A stretch of 64,000 bases of DNA from Paenibacillus farraposensis (GCF_020736845.1 NZ_JAFFQR010000112.1:567601-631600), one strand, 5' to 3'. Positions 26,905 through 36,513 are shown, counted from the first letter of the stretch. Notes: generated from the letters alone by a model not told the origin. A program made the numbers and translations.

Positions 26905-27918
26905 ATGAACAATCGCAAACCCCAACGAAGAAATCAGACAAAATCAACGTTGAACACAGGCGGCTCCAAGCGCAACCACAAATCTGCCGGAAAACCCGGC
27001 CCAAATCGAACGGAAGCACGAAGCAAAAGAAACGCTTTGGATAAAGCTCCTGCCAAAACATACATCGTACAAAAGCCTGCCGAGCTGCTGAGCTTTCTGA
27101 TAGAGCATATTAGTGGCATGGGCCGTAATTCCATTAAATCAGCACTCGCCCGAGGACAGGTATCTGTGGATGGTATCGCACGCACAGTGCACAACTTCCC
27201 GCTGGAACAAAATCAGATCGTCACACTTTCCAAGGAAAAAATCGCTCCCGAGGCACCACTGACCGGCCTGCGTATTTTACATGAGGATGATGCCATTATT
27301 GTCATCCATAAAGATGCCGGGCTTCTGTCCGTCGCCTCTGCCCAGGAGAAAGAACTGACAGCCTACCGTCAGCTTACGGCCCATGTGAGGCGAGAACATC
27401 CGTACAATCGTATTTTTGTGCTGCATCGTTTGGATCGGGATACGTCAGGAGTCATGATGTTTGCCAAAAGCGAAGCTATACAGCAGCAGATGCAGCAAGC
27501 GTGGAAAGAGGTTGTGTATGAACGGACATACATTGCGCTCGTAGAAGGACAGATTAAAAAGCCGGAGGGCACCATTTCTTCATGGCTGAAAGAGAGCAAG
27601 ACGCTGAAAATGTATTCCAGCCCGTATCCGAATGACGGGCAACATGCGGTTACGCATTACAAGCTGCTCCAGTCGAATCGCCATTTTTCCCTGCTGGAAG
27701 TACGCTTGGAAACCGGACGCAAGAACCAGATTCGTGTGCATATGGAGGATATCGGTCACCCGATTGCAGGAGATAAAAAATACGGCTCCAAATCGAAATC
27801 GATCGGTCGCCTTGGTCTGCACGCACGGGTATTGTCATTTATTCATCCCGTCACCGGAGTATTACTGCGTTTTGAATCAGACATTCCCGCAGCCTTTTTG
27901 AATCCGTTTCGGATATAA
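26905..27918 (+). CDS. RluA family pseudouridine synthase
   Basis: This 337-aa enzyme isomerises uridine in structured RNA. It has a very basic, disordered N-terminal extension of about 50 residues and an S4-like region (LLSFLIEHISGMGRNSIKSALARGQVSVDG). The catalytic domain carries HRLDRDTSG with the nucleophilic Asp, and a later LETGRKNQIRVHM and IAGDKKYG. The rRNA or tRNA target cannot be assigned. AAGGAGA precedes the ATG. It is divergent from recQ and closed by a bidirectional terminator. Insertion of an Arg/Lys tail suggests RNA binding. Confidence 0.93.
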   Translation: MNNRKPQRRNQTKSTLNTGGSKRNHKSAGKPGPNRTEARSKRNALDKAPAKTYIVQKPAELLSFLIEHISGMGRNSIKSALARGQVSVDGIARTVHNFPLEQNQIVTLSKEKIAPEAPLTGLRILHEDDAIIVIHKDAGLLSVASAQEKELTAYRQLTAHVRREHPYNRIFVLHRLDRDTSGVMMFAKSEAIQQQMQQAWKEVVYERTYIALVEGQIKKPEGTISSWLKESKTLKMYSSPYPNDGQHAVTHYKLLQSNRHFSLLEVRLETGRKNQIRVHMEDIGHPIAGDKKYGSKSKSIGRLGLHARVLSFIHPVTGVLLRFESDIPAAFLNPFRI

Positions 27919-27960
27919 CCTGTACCAGAAGCATAGAGATTATATGGAAATATAAAAGGA

Positions 27961-27996
27961 AAACTTGGGGCTGCATGGAACAGCCTCAAGTTTTTG
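27961..27996. terminator. Bidirectional terminator between convergent genes
   Basis: CTTGGGGCTG pairs with CAGCCTCAAG. TTTTT follows on the plus strand and TTTTCC on the minus strand. It serves the pseudouridine synthase gene and the 282-aa gene. Confidence 0.8.
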
Positions 27997-28000
27997 TCGT

Positions 28001-28849
28001 TTAAGCGGTATGTTTCCGAACAGCGTCAGCCATTTTCATCAGCTCATCCCATATCTTAACGGGTGTATTGCATACTGAACAACGAAGCCAACCGTTCAAA
28101 TAGGGCAAATGGGCCAAAAGCCTGTCCTCTTCGATCTTCCGGGCATATTCATGCAGCCATTGTAAATTGGAATCACTTTGTTCCAATGAACCCGGGTAAA
28201 CCGGATGAGGAATCAGATGGTTTGAAGTTACAGGATCTTTATCATAAACGATCAGGGCATCACTCTGTTCATCAGGCCAGATATAAAGCGGGGTACCACA
28301 ATGCGGACAATCCAGCGTATATTCCTCGCCTGTATCAAAAGTTTGGAGCATATAAGCTATGCAGCGATAGCCTTTAAAGGCAGCAGCAGCAGCCAGAATA
28401 TAGCGCTTGCCTATGTTGCCCTCGTGCTTTTTTGCATAAAGCACCATTTCTTCAGTCAATTCGGAAAGCCGGTCAATGGCATGCCTGTACTGCTCATAAA
28501 TGTATTCAGCCAAACCAGAATCCACTTTTACCTGGTCCCTTGCAAATTCCAATGGAATTTTGGTGTGCAAGGGATTGGTATTTTTCGCTTCAAATATTCC
28601 GCAAATGTTATATATATCCGCACGAATACCTATATCAGAACTGTTGAACGCAATGTCGACAAGGTAAGGCACGGCCGCAAACGTACAAGTATACAGCGTG
28701 TTTTGGTGATACAGCTCCTCCCAATACAAGGTGTCAGCTATTTCGCCATCATATCCGGCTTGGAGCTGCTTCAACATTTCTGGAACGTATCGAGAAGAAC
28801 CGTAGGGACCTTGGAGCAAAGTCCAGGCCGGATCGGACAAAGCCAGCAT
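28001..28849 (-). CDS. Hypothetical protein with two CxxC pairs
   Basis: This 282-aa soluble protein is mostly helical at the N-terminus (WTLLQGPYG, VPEMLKQLQAG, LYWEELYHQNTLYTCTFAAVPYLVDIAF). It resembles the HEAT-like proteins often found as immunity or housekeeping orphans. Two short CxxC pairs, CPHCG and CSVCN, in the C-terminal half could bind one zinc each or together. ATG 28847-28849 is selected since AAAGGAG lies 7 nt before it; an in-frame start at 28927 has no site. I do not recognise a function. Confidence 0.8.
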   Translation of the reverse strand: MLALSDPAWTLLQGPYGSSRYVPEMLKQLQAGYDGEIADTLYWEELYHQNTLYTCTFAAVPYLVDIAFNSSDIGIRADIYNICGIFEAKNTNPLHTKIPLEFARDQVKVDSGLAEYIYEQYRHAIDRLSELTEEMVLYAKKHEGNIGKRYILAAAAAFKGYRCIAYMLQTFDTGEEYTLDCPHCGTPLYIWPDEQSDALIVYDKDPVTSNHLIPHPVYPGSLEQSDSNLQWLHEYARKIEEDRLLAHLPYLNGWLRCSVCNTPVKIWDELMKMADAVRKHTA

Positions 28850-29348
28850 CTTGATACTCCTTTCCACCATTTTTCTTACAGTAACATAGGAGAGGGGTGT
28901 GTACTCCCATTTGTAATTAAAATTCATTTTAACTTCATAATTCTTAGATTATTACGTTTATTTTATTATACGCACATGATTTACTGAAGTTGCTTTTATT
29001 GTTTTATGCAATATACAAAATCACTATTCTGAGGCCTATCATCATATTCGGTTGCGTATTCAGTATTATGAAGATGATAATCCCAATCATCTGTTTTAAT
29101 ACGAGTCCATTTTCAGTTCTGTTTCAAACCTCAAAGCCTTTTTTATTCATATGCATAGCCACATTATAGATCCTGTTACTTTAAAACAGCTAAACGAGAA
29201 TTAAAGTATATATAACATTTAATTTCCATACATGTTAGAACAAGCTCGGCAAAACATACGGCTGCCAAATTGTGGGCTGCATCAGTATATGTTAAGGTAC
29301 GTTGGGAATATTATGTATGAATACTGCGACCATAAGGGGAAATTGCCT
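28850..29348. other. Intergenic gap before speD
   Basis: This is divergent leader sequence between the 282-aa gene and speD. The segment 29232-29348 is open in frame with speD but has no ribosome-binding site, so it is probably 5' untranslated. No riboswitch-like structure is recognised. Confidence 0.5.
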
Positions 29349-30155
29349 ATGACCATTACACCGGAACAGCGGATTACCCTGCACGGATTTAACAACCTGA
29401 CCAAATCATTAAGCTTCAATATGTACGATATCTGCTACACCAAAACCAGAAAAGAACGCGAGGCGTATATTGAATATATTGATGAACAATACAATTCGGA
29501 TCGGCTGACAGCTATTTTAAACCATGTATCCGACATTATCGGCGCTCATGTGCTCAACGTGGCTCAACAGGACTATGTTCCTCAAGGAGCGAGTGTGACA
29601 GTGCTTATATCGGAAGGTCCTATTGTCGAGGTACCCACTGAATCCTACGCTGAATCGCCAGGTCCCCTGCCTGACTCGGTCGTGATACAGCTGGATAAAA
29701 GCCATATCACTGCCCACACTTACCCGGAATATCATCCAGACGAGGGGATCAGTACGTTCCGGGCAGATATTGATGTATCTACCTGCGGGGAAATCTCCCC
29801 GCTAAAGGCACTCCATTATTTGCTCCATTCCTTCGACACGGATATTATGACGATTGATTATCGGGTGCGCGGCTTTACGCGTGATTCAAATGGTCACAAG
29901 CTGTTTATTGACCATGATATCTCCTCCATTCAAAACTATATTCCTGATGAAGTACGCAGTCAGTATGACATGATAGACGTGAATGTATATCAGGAAAATA
30001 TTTTTCATACCAAATGCAAGCTTAAGCAATTCGATCTGGACAACTACCTGTTCGGCTATACAAAGGAAGGTCTAAGCGTGAACGAGCAGCAGAATATATC
30101 AGCACGCCTCAAAACCGAAATGGATGAAATTTATTATGGTAAAAATATAACGTAA
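29349..30155 (+). CDS. speD: S-adenosylmethionine decarboxylase proenzyme, E. coli-type
   Basis: This 268-aa proenzyme self-cleaves to form a pyruvoyl group and decarboxylates SAM to supply aminopropyl groups for spermidine. The self-cleavage site is recognisable as LDKSHITAHTYPE (cleavage before Ser, which becomes pyruvoyl). Conserved blocks HGFNNLTKSLSFNMYDICY, FRADIDVSTCGEISPLKALH and VNVYQENIFHTK follow the long enterobacterial SpeD, not the 126-residue B. subtilis type. ATG 29349 has AAGGGGA 8 nt upstream. No speE lies next to it. A downstream palindromic A/T-rich hairpin (about 30160-30226) may terminate it. Confidence 0.95.
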   Translation: MTITPEQRITLHGFNNLTKSLSFNMYDICYTKTRKEREAYIEYIDEQYNSDRLTAILNHVSDIIGAHVLNVAQQDYVPQGASVTVLISEGPIVEVPTESYAESPGPLPDSVVIQLDKSHITAHTYPEYHPDEGISTFRADIDVSTCGEISPLKALHYLLHSFDTDIMTIDYRVRGFTRDSNGHKLFIDHDISSIQNYIPDEVRSQYDMIDVNVYQENIFHTKCKLKQFDLDNYLFGYTKEGLSVNEQQNISARLKTEMDEIYYGKNIT

Positions 30156-30385
30156 TCAGCAGTATTGTAAAAAAAAGGAATGATTGCCCAAGCTAGAATA
30201 CAGTGGCTTTCGTCCTTTTTTTACTGCGAAATTATAGATATCGCACAGTTTTATCTGTACAAGTGGGGAAATGTTCACTATGATAGGGGAAGAAACTACT
30301 AATTTGAAATATCATTCTTTTAAGTGCGGTTAATTGTAAGCGCAATCAATTGATTTTTTGTTATTCAAAAAAAGGAGGAATTTGC

Positions 30386-31804
30386 ATGCAAGGCGGTATT
30401 GGCGGTAAAAATTTTATTTTACGACTGGAAATTTCCACCGAGCACATCCAATTTGGTCAATTGATTACGCTGGTAAACGAACATGGCGGAGATGTAATTG
30501 CAATTGACGTCATTCGTACCTCTGAGAACGTCACGGTGAGGGATATTACGGTTACCATTGCCGATCCCGCAGAAATTGACCGAATGATTACCCGGATCAA
30601 AAAAACGCAAGGCGTCAAAGTATTATCTATCTCTGATCGTACCTTTCTGCTGCACCTTGGAGGTAAAATTGAAATGCAGCCCAAGGTCCCGATTCAGAAT
30701 CGCGATGATCTGTCGCGGGTATATACCCCTGATGTGGCCCGTGTGTGCATGGCCATTCATGAGGAACCGGACAAAGCCTTCCGCTTGACGATCAAGCGCA
30801 ACACGGTTGCCGTCGTCTCTGACGGAAGCGCCGTTCTCGGTCTGGGTAATATCGGCCCCTATGCAGCCATGCCGGTTATGGAAGGCAAAGCCATGCTATT
30901 CAAGCAGCTTGGTTCCGTTGATGCCTTTCCGATTTGCCTGGATACGCAGGACACCGAGGAAATCATCAAGGCCGTTAAACAAATGGCCCCGGCTTTTGGC
31001 GGCATCAATCTGGAAGATATTTCGTCACCGCGCTGCTTTGAGATTGAACAGCGGCTGCGTAATGAGCTGGACATTCCTGTTTTTCATGATGATCAGCACG
31101 GCACAGCTGTCGTTCTGTACGCAGGCCTGATCAATGCACTTAAGGTCGTCGGCAAATCACTGCCCGATATCAAAATTGTCGTGTGCGGTATCGGTGCGGC
31201 CGGGGTGGCCTGCACCAAGATTTTGCTATCTGCTGGAGCTGTCAACATCATTGGTGTAGACCGTCACGGAGCGATTACAGCTGATGAGACCTACGAGCAT
31301 TCGATGTGGAATTGGTATGCGCAGCATACCAACCCTGAACGGCTGTCTGGCACGCTGTTCGAGGTTCTGAAGGACGCTGACGTGTTCATCGGGCTGTCGG
31401 CAGGTGGAGTGCTGCAGCGAGAAGACGTGAAGCGGATGAACAAGACTCCTATACTCTTTACCATGGCTAACCCGGTTCCCGAGATTGCGCCGGAGGAGGT
31501 CGAGGATATTGCAGGTGTCATCGCCACAGGACGCTCGGATTACCCGAATCAGATTAACAATGTACTTTGTTTCCCTGGTATTTTTCGGGCAGCACTCGAC
31601 TGCCGTGCCCGTGAGATTAATGAGGAGATGAAGCTGGCGGCCGCAGAAGCGATCGCAAGCACCATCCGTCCCGAGGAATTAAACAAACTGTATATCATCC
31701 CGGGCGTATTTAACGAAACTGCGGTTCAGCGGGTACGGGAAATGGTCATTAAAGCCGCCATTGCGAGCGGTGTTGCCAGAAGAGTGCCCCGAGATTTCAG
31801 ATAA
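30386..31804 (+). CDS. NAD-dependent malic enzyme with N-terminal ACT domain
   Basis: This 472-aa enzyme should convert malate to pyruvate and CO2. An ACT-like regulatory domain (about residues 8-80) precedes the malic-enzyme domain. Tyr in RVYTPDVA, Lys in IKRNTVAVVSDGSAVLGLGN and metal ligands in NLEDIS and FHDDQHGTA are present, with Rossmann motif GIGAAGVA. ATG 30386 follows AAAAGGAGG by 7 nt; the in-frame TTG at 30350 is just leader. Monocistronic, closed by a strong terminator. Confidence 0.95.
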   Translation: MQGGIGGKNFILRLEISTEHIQFGQLITLVNEHGGDVIAIDVIRTSENVTVRDITVTIADPAEIDRMITRIKKTQGVKVLSISDRTFLLHLGGKIEMQPKVPIQNRDDLSRVYTPDVARVCMAIHEEPDKAFRLTIKRNTVAVVSDGSAVLGLGNIGPYAAMPVMEGKAMLFKQLGSVDAFPICLDTQDTEEIIKAVKQMAPAFGGINLEDISSPRCFEIEQRLRNELDIPVFHDDQHGTAVVLYAGLINALKVVGKSLPDIKIVVCGIGAAGVACTKILLSAGAVNIIGVDRHGAITADETYEHSMWNWYAQHTNPERLSGTLFEVLKDADVFIGLSAGGVLQREDVKRMNKTPILFTMANPVPEIAPEEVEDIAGVIATGRSDYPNQINNVLCFPGIFRAALDCRAREINEEMKLAAAEAIASTIRPEELNKLYIIPGVFNETAVQRVREMVIKAAIASGVARRVPRDFR

Positions 31805-31808
31805 AAGC

Positions 31809-31850
31809 AAAGGATTGCTCCCCTTAATACGGGTGCAATCCTTTTTTTTA
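31809..31850 (+). terminator. Terminator of the malic enzyme gene
   Basis: AAAGGATTGC pairs with GCAATCCTTT, extended by CCC/GGG, and eight T residues follow. Confidence 0.9.
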
Positions 31851-32233
31851 GTTTAAGGTTATTTGGAATATCACGACAGGCGTTATGATCTCCATTTAGA
31901 GAACAATTGGCTAGCTCGCTGTGCAAATTCCTCCAGGCTGAAGCTGGAGTTATCCAGCTAACGATGTATTGATCCCTCGCATGCACATTTCGCAGCTATG
32001 AACCATACATTGAAAAGATCTCTTTTTTAGCCGTTTGCTTTACTGCTGTACTAAATTAACATTAGGTACCTTGTTCTGTCTGGCCCTAAAATGCTTTACT
32101 CCATAGATTACAGGTAGAAGGTCACATTTTTCAAAAATATTCGTTATTACCGGTTTACATTTCGTGTAAAATCACGTACCTTTTTAAGGATGAAAGCTTT
32201 ACGGATGTACTTGGAAAAAGGAGGCATACAAAG
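31851..32233. other. Intergenic gap
   Basis: The segment holds a short perfect hairpin (CTCCAG...CTGGAG near 31930) and the leader of the next gene. No coding frame with a ribosome-binding site is visible. Confidence 0.45.
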
Positions 32234-33088
32234 ATGATTCCCGGTTCTAGCTTAGCCTACGGATCAGCTACACCTTTAATTGAGGCACTTATCGAATTTG
32301 AACAGGAGCTTGAAGCGAACCGGCATTCTTTGGGTTATGATTTGGGATTGATGATGGAGCATGGCCGCGCGCCACGTTATATGGCTACACCACCGGATGT
32401 CATTCCTTTTGCCCATGCAGGCGTGGATGGAATACACTATGGCTTTTTAACCGATTTTGGCCTTGAAAAGGATCTTTCGCAGGCTCCCATTGTGTGCGTA
32501 TCCCCCGTTGATTGGACAGGCGTGTGGGTGGTTGCCCGACATTTGCAGGATTTTTTAAGCGTGGTTTACACAGAGAACAGTTCACTACAGCGTTACTACG
32601 CTAATGGAAAGGATTATACTGGACATACAGGCCAGCGAACGCCTCAAACTGCCGATGAACGTACTCTATATGTACGCGAATGCTTTCGGGAGCGCTTCGG
32701 TGTCCAGCCGATTCAGGATATGAGTGCCTACATCGATCGTTTGCGAACGGAACGGAAGCAAAATGAAGCGGCTCCCACCTTGAATGGCCTAGGCGTTCGG
32801 AGATTTTCCACGGCAAAGCATCACTCTTTGGATAAAAGTCTCCTGTTGAGCGTGGCAGAGCCCTTCCATTGGGAGCAGCAGGGTGAAGCTGTGCGTGAGC
32901 TGTTCCGCAGTGGATCGCGTGAAGCCAGACTGGCCTTTGTTCGGGATGCCCAGACACGGCATCTGTTCACGCACTCCGCCCTTCGTGCTTTTGTAGCAGG
33001 CCAGCTTAAATCGATGGATCTGCCGGATGCCGCAGCATATTTGGAAGAGTCCTATTATACGGTCATTCCGGACACGATGGAATCTTAA
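32234..33088 (+). CDS. Hypothetical protein, possibly SUKH/SMI1-like
   Basis: This 284-aa soluble protein carries an alpha/beta N-terminal domain with IPFAHAGVDGIHYGFLTDFG, PIVCVSPVDWTGVWVVARHL and QDFLSVV. The order strand-aromatic-acidic and the ending LxDFL are reminiscent of SMI1/KNR4 (SUKH) folds, but the match is not strong. The second half is helical and contains no catalytic motif. AAAGGAGG lies 9 nt before the ATG. A short terminator follows (33116-33139). No partner toxin is next to it. Confidence 0.8.
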   Translation: MIPGSSLAYGSATPLIEALIEFEQELEANRHSLGYDLGLMMEHGRAPRYMATPPDVIPFAHAGVDGIHYGFLTDFGLEKDLSQAPIVCVSPVDWTGVWVVARHLQDFLSVVYTENSSLQRYYANGKDYTGHTGQRTPQTADERTLYVRECFRERFGVQPIQDMSAYIDRLRTERKQNEAAPTLNGLGVRRFSTAKHHSLDKSLLLSVAEPFHWEQQGEAVRELFRSGSREARLAFVRDAQTRHLFTHSALRAFVAGQLKSMDLPDAAAYLEESYYTVIPDTMES

Positions 33089-33115
33089 CCGAATCCTCGA
33101 ATTTCGCCAACACCA

Positions 33116-33139
33116 CCGCCTCTAAAAAGGCGGCTTTTT
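33116..33139 (+). terminator. Small terminator hairpin
   Basis: CCGCC pairs with GGCGG across an 8-nt loop, followed by CTTTTTG. Confidence 0.65.
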
Positions 33140-33199
33140 GTGCTACAATAAATGAAAATCATAGGGTCAAACGGCCCGTACGAATGAAAGAGAGCGAGC

Positions 33200-33955
33200 A
33201 TGAATAATCATCCCTATCCTACTTCCGAGATCATCGAGGTCTGTCTGTTGGCCGGCAAACTGATGATGCAAAATGGAGCCGAAACCTATCGCGTCGAGGA
33301 TACGATGTCCCGTATTGCCTCGGCCTATGGTATATCCGAGTCCCACAGCTATGTAACCCCGACCGGGATTTTTTTTGCTATTAACAACTCGGAGCCCGCC
33401 AAGCTAATCCGCATTGTAGAGCGGACCACTGATCTGCACAAGGTGACCGAGGTGAATTCCATTTCACGTAAAATCAGCACAGGCAGCTTGTCTCCCCGCG
33501 CAGCGGTAAAGGAGCTTTCGGAGATTGAATCTGGTCCTCTCCGCTATTCCAACCGTGTGCAGCTGGTGGCCGCAGCTTTGGCAAGCGGCTGCTTTATGGT
33601 GATGTTTGGCGGTGTCTGGCGTGATTTCCTCGCAGCCTTGTTGTGCGGCGGTGTTGGCTTCGCATCCATGCAATATTTTCACAGGCTCGTCAGAGTCAAG
33701 TTTTTCTCAGAGTTTTCCGCCTCCTTCCTCATCGGCTTGCTGGCTGCACTGCTAACGATGGCGGGTTGGGGGCAGATGATGGACAAAATCATTATCGGCT
33801 CCGTCATGCCGCTGGTGCCAGGCTTGTTAATTACAAACGCCATCCGTGATTTAATGGCCGGGCATCTTGTGTCAGGACTTTCCAAAGGGGCTGATGCTTG
33901 CCTGACGTCTTTTGCCATCGGAGCCGGTGTTGCGGTTGTGATTACGTATATATAA
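33200..33955 (+). CDS. ThrE-type threonine/serine exporter subunit (YjjP-like half)
   Basis: This 251-aa protein has a soluble N-terminal region with QNGAETYRVEDTM and VTPTGIFF, which is the ThrE/DUF1212 signature. Five hydrophobic segments follow, with a Gly-rich LAALLCGGVGFAS helix and a final PLVPGLLITNAIRD loop. It should form the larger half of a split exporter for small amino acids or dipeptides in the cytoplasmic membrane. Its partner follows 20 nt downstream. Confidence 0.92.
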   Translation: MNNHPYPTSEIIEVCLLAGKLMMQNGAETYRVEDTMSRIASAYGISESHSYVTPTGIFFAINNSEPAKLIRIVERTTDLHKVTEVNSISRKISTGSLSPRAAVKELSEIESGPLRYSNRVQLVAAALASGCFMVMFGGVWRDFLAALLCGGVGFASMQYFHRLVRVKFFSEFSASFLIGLLAALLTMAGWGQMMDKIIIGSVMPLVPGLLITNAIRDLMAGHLVSGLSKGADACLTSFAIGAGVAVVITYI

Positions 33956-33975
33956 TTCGGAGGAGATTCAGGCTT

Positions 33976-34410
33976 ATGCTTGCACAATTATTCACAAGCT
34001 TTATTGCTACCGCCGCTTTCGGCATTCTTTTTCGCGCCCCCCGGCGCTCGCTGCTGCAATGCGGCTTTGTCGGGATGGTGGGCTGGCTTGTCTATTATGC
34101 GACCACAGACAGTATGGGACCTGTGACCGCCAGCCTTTTGGCTACAGCCCTGATCGGCATTGTCAGTCAAGGCTTTGCGAGGCTGTACAAAACACCCGTG
34201 ATCATTTTCAGCGTGGCAGGCATGATTCCGCTCGTTCCAGGAGGCATGGCCTATAATGCCATGCGCCAGTTTGTACAGCATAATTATCCCCAAGCACTGG
34301 AACTGGCCATTAGCACGCTGATGATCGCAGGGGCAATTGCTGTCGGCTTGGTGCTGTCTGAGGTACTTAATCAGATTTTTCGCAGCGTACGTTTTAAACC
34401 TAGGCGTTAA
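33976..34410 (+). CDS. ThrE-type threonine/serine exporter subunit (YjjB-like half)
   Basis: This 144-aa membrane protein has four to five hydrophobic helices and the YjjB signature VIIFSVAGMIPLVPGGMAYN. It is the small partner of the upstream subunit. GGAGGAG lies 9 nt before ATG 33976, while the long open frame upstream overlaps the previous gene and is not used. A bidirectional terminator follows. Confidence 0.92.
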   Translation: MLAQLFTSFIATAAFGILFRAPRRSLLQCGFVGMVGWLVYYATTDSMGPVTASLLATALIGIVSQGFARLYKTPVIIFSVAGMIPLVPGGMAYNAMRQFVQHNYPQALELAISTLMIAGAIAVGLVLSEVLNQIFRSVRFKPRR

Positions 34411-34413
34411 AAG

Positions 34414-34479
34414 CAAAAAACAGGCTGCTTCCAACACCACAGACCTTGCCGTGGGAGACCTGGAGACAGCCTTTTTATT
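34414..34479. terminator. Bidirectional terminator between exporter and GNAT genes
   Basis: AGGCTG (34422-34427) pairs with CAGCCT (34467-34472), further supported by TTCC/GGAG inside. TTTTTATTTT follows on the plus strand and GTTTTTTGC on the minus strand. Confidence 0.7.
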
Positions 34480-34502
34480 TTGGACTACCTTTGCACGTTC
34501 GT

Positions 34503-35036
34503 TTATTGTTCTGGTTGTCCCTCAACATCATCCACTCGTTTACCCAATATAGCCAAATCCCGCTCTATGCTGTCCAATACAGCAACACGCGGATAAAAGC
34601 CCCACTGCTCAAAGCCAAACTTCCGCAGCAATGCAATACTCGGTTCATTGTGACCAAACACAAATCCCAGCAGCGTAGTAACATCAAGCCTCGGGCATTC
34701 ATTTAGTATATGCTGAACCAGACGACTTCCGGTTCCAGTTCCGCGGGAAGCTTCATGAACATAAATGCTGATTTCTGCCGTACCGTTATAAGCTGGGCGC
34801 CCGTAAAAGGACTGGAGGCCGCCCCACCCGGCAATTGCCCCCTTTTGCTTCAAAACCCACAGAGGCCGATGGTTTTCCTGATGATCCTCAAACCATGAAA
34901 TACGGCTTTCCACGGTCACTGGTTCCAAGTCTGCCGTAGCCATTCGTCCTGGAATCGTAGAATTATAAATGTCCACAATGTCGGGAAGATCCTCCCTGCG
35001 CGCAAATTCAATGGAAAAAGATTGGTCCTTATTCAT
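34503..35036 (-). CDS. GNAT family N-acetyltransferase
   Basis: This 177-aa enzyme transfers acetyl groups from acetyl-CoA to an amine. Family features are IYNSTIPGRMATADLEPVT (phosphinothricin-acetyltransferase-like N-terminus), AEISIYVHEASRGTGTGSRL (motif A, R/Q-xx-G-x-G) and GHNEPSIALLRKFGFEQWG. The substrate is not certain. The ATG at 35034-35036 has AGGAGG 11 nt upstream; earlier in-frame starts have no site. Confidence 0.9.
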   Translation of the reverse strand: MNKDQSFSIEFARREDLPDIVDIYNSTIPGRMATADLEPVTVESRISWFEDHQENHRPLWVLKQKGAIAGWGGLQSFYGRPAYNGTAEISIYVHEASRGTGTGSRLVQHILNECPRLDVTTLLGFVFGHNEPSIALLRKFGFEQWGFYPRVAVLDSIERDLAILGKRVDDVEGQPEQ

Positions 35037-35183
35037 CGTGATATCCGCCTCCTGTCGTAGTGTTTCATTCATTGTACTAGACAAGCACCGGAACAGCCAT
35101 ATCGAGTTGTTTTTGCGGATTAGACACGAAGGGTTTTATAATAAAATTTGAAGGCAGTTTAATATGAATATTGGAACTCAAAT

Positions 35184-35312
35184 CCCGATTCCGGAAGTAC
35201 CGGACTGGCCTTGGAGAGCCTCGGTAAGCTGACCGGATTAGGTGCCGAGAAGGTGCTCTGCTACCATGGTGTTTTTATGACCAACATGTACAGGCTCGCC
35301 TCCAAGCATTAA
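35184..35312 (+). pseudogene. Remnant of a metallo-beta-lactamase-fold hydrolase C-terminus
   Basis: The segment encodes ALESLGKLTGLGAEKVLCYH, matching the helix and metal-binding HG end of MBL-fold hydrolases (SLEKLxxLxxxTVLCYHGG). No start or N-terminal domain is present and the second Gly is lost. Confidence 0.5.
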
Positions 35313-35374
35313 GCCAGGAACGAAGATAAGAGATTCAGAGCTATAATGAAAAACATAGAAAGGAGTGAATCTGA

Positions 35375-36463
35375 ATGAATGATAAAATAACCCGGCTGTA
35401 TGATGAATTGAAGTCACAATCTTGGGACGGCCTGCTCGTGACTGATCCCAAGCATATTTACTACCTCACAGGCTTTGCCAGTGAGCCGCATGAACGCTTT
35501 CTGGGCCTAGTGCTGCTGCGGGATCAAGAGCCTGAATTGATCGTACCTGCCCTGGATGCAGAGGCCGCCCAAGCAGCTTCTTCCGTAACCCGCATATCCA
35601 CCCACACCGATACAGACAATCCGTATGATCTGCTGCGTCAACGCACAGGCAGCGGAGTGAAAACCTTTGCATTGGAAAAGGAGCACGTCTCCATCCTCCG
35701 CTACGAACAACTACATACTGCCATCAGCGCGGCTCAATATATGGATCTGGGTCCTGTGCTTCAAGCCATGCGTGTGAGAAAATCCCCCGAGGAAGTACAG
35801 CGTCTAAAGCATGCTGCTCGTTTGGTGGAGGATGCTCTTCGTCACGGCCTAACCCATGTACGCGAAGGCGTAACGGAAGTCGAGCTGGTAGCCGAAATCG
35901 AATACCAGATGAAAAAAATCGGAGCAGACGGTCCGTCCTTTGATACAACAGTGCTGTCTGGCCCTAAAACAGCGCTCCCTCATGGTGTTCCAGGCACCCG
36001 CAAGCTGGAGTACGGCGATCTGCTTATGTTTGATATGGGCGTATATTCCAATGGCTATGCTTCAGATATTACGCGTACCTTTGCTTTCGGAAAGCTATCG
36101 GACGAGCTGGAAACCATTTATAATACGGTTCTCCGCTCGAATGAAGCCGGCATTGCTGCCATTCGTCCGGGAGTATCCTGTGCATCTGTAGACCAGGCTT
36201 CACGGGCTGTTGTTGAAGCCGCCGGATACGGTCCCGCCTTTAACCATCGCGTTGGGCACGGCCTTGGCATGAGTGTTCATGAATATCCATCTGTACATGG
36301 AGGCAATAACGACCTGCTTCATGAGGGCTTCGTGTTCACGATAGAACCGGGCATCTATGTGCCAGGTCTTGGCGGTGTGCGGATTGAAGATGACGTTTTG
36401 GTCACCGCTGATGGTGTAGATGTATTAACCTCTTTTCCAAAGGAACTGACAGTGCTGGGATAA
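35375..36463 (+). CDS. Xaa-Pro aminopeptidase/dipeptidase (M24 family)
   Basis: This 362-aa cytoplasmic metallopeptidase cleaves beside proline. It has a creatinase-like N-terminal domain (GLLVTDPKHIYYLTGF) and the pita-bread fold with all five metal ligands: Asp in MFDMGVY, Asp in SDITRTF, His in VGHGLGMSVHE, Glu in FTIEPGIY and Glu in VRIEDDV. GAAAGGAG precedes the ATG. It is the last ordinary chromosomal gene before the phage-like cluster and has its own terminator. Confidence 0.94.
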   Translation: MNDKITRLYDELKSQSWDGLLVTDPKHIYYLTGFASEPHERFLGLVLLRDQEPELIVPALDAEAAQAASSVTRISTHTDTDNPYDLLRQRTGSGVKTFALEKEHVSILRYEQLHTAISAAQYMDLGPVLQAMRVRKSPEEVQRLKHAARLVEDALRHGLTHVREGVTEVELVAEIEYQMKKIGADGPSFDTTVLSGPKTALPHGVPGTRKLEYGDLLMFDMGVYSNGYASDITRTFAFGKLSDELETIYNTVLRSNEAGIAAIRPGVSCASVDQASRAVVEAAGYGPAFNHRVGHGLGMSVHEYPSVHGGNNDLLHEGFVFTIEPGIYVPGLGGVRIEDDVLVTADGVDVLTSFPKELTVLG

Positions 36464-36483
36464 GTTTGATTTCTTTTTTCTAG

Positions 36484-36513
36484 AGCTCATGCTTAAAATG
36501 CATGGGCTTTCTT
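36484..36513 (+). terminator. Terminator of the M24 peptidase gene
   Basis: AGCTCATGC pairs with GCATGGGCT (one wobble) and is followed by TTCTT. It marks the left boundary of the phage-like cluster. Confidence 0.7.

Noticed and set aside
26687..27061. Long N-terminal extension of RecQ
   Set aside because: The frame is open by chance; codons there do not match RecQ, and the strong ribosome-binding site supports ATG 26684-26686.
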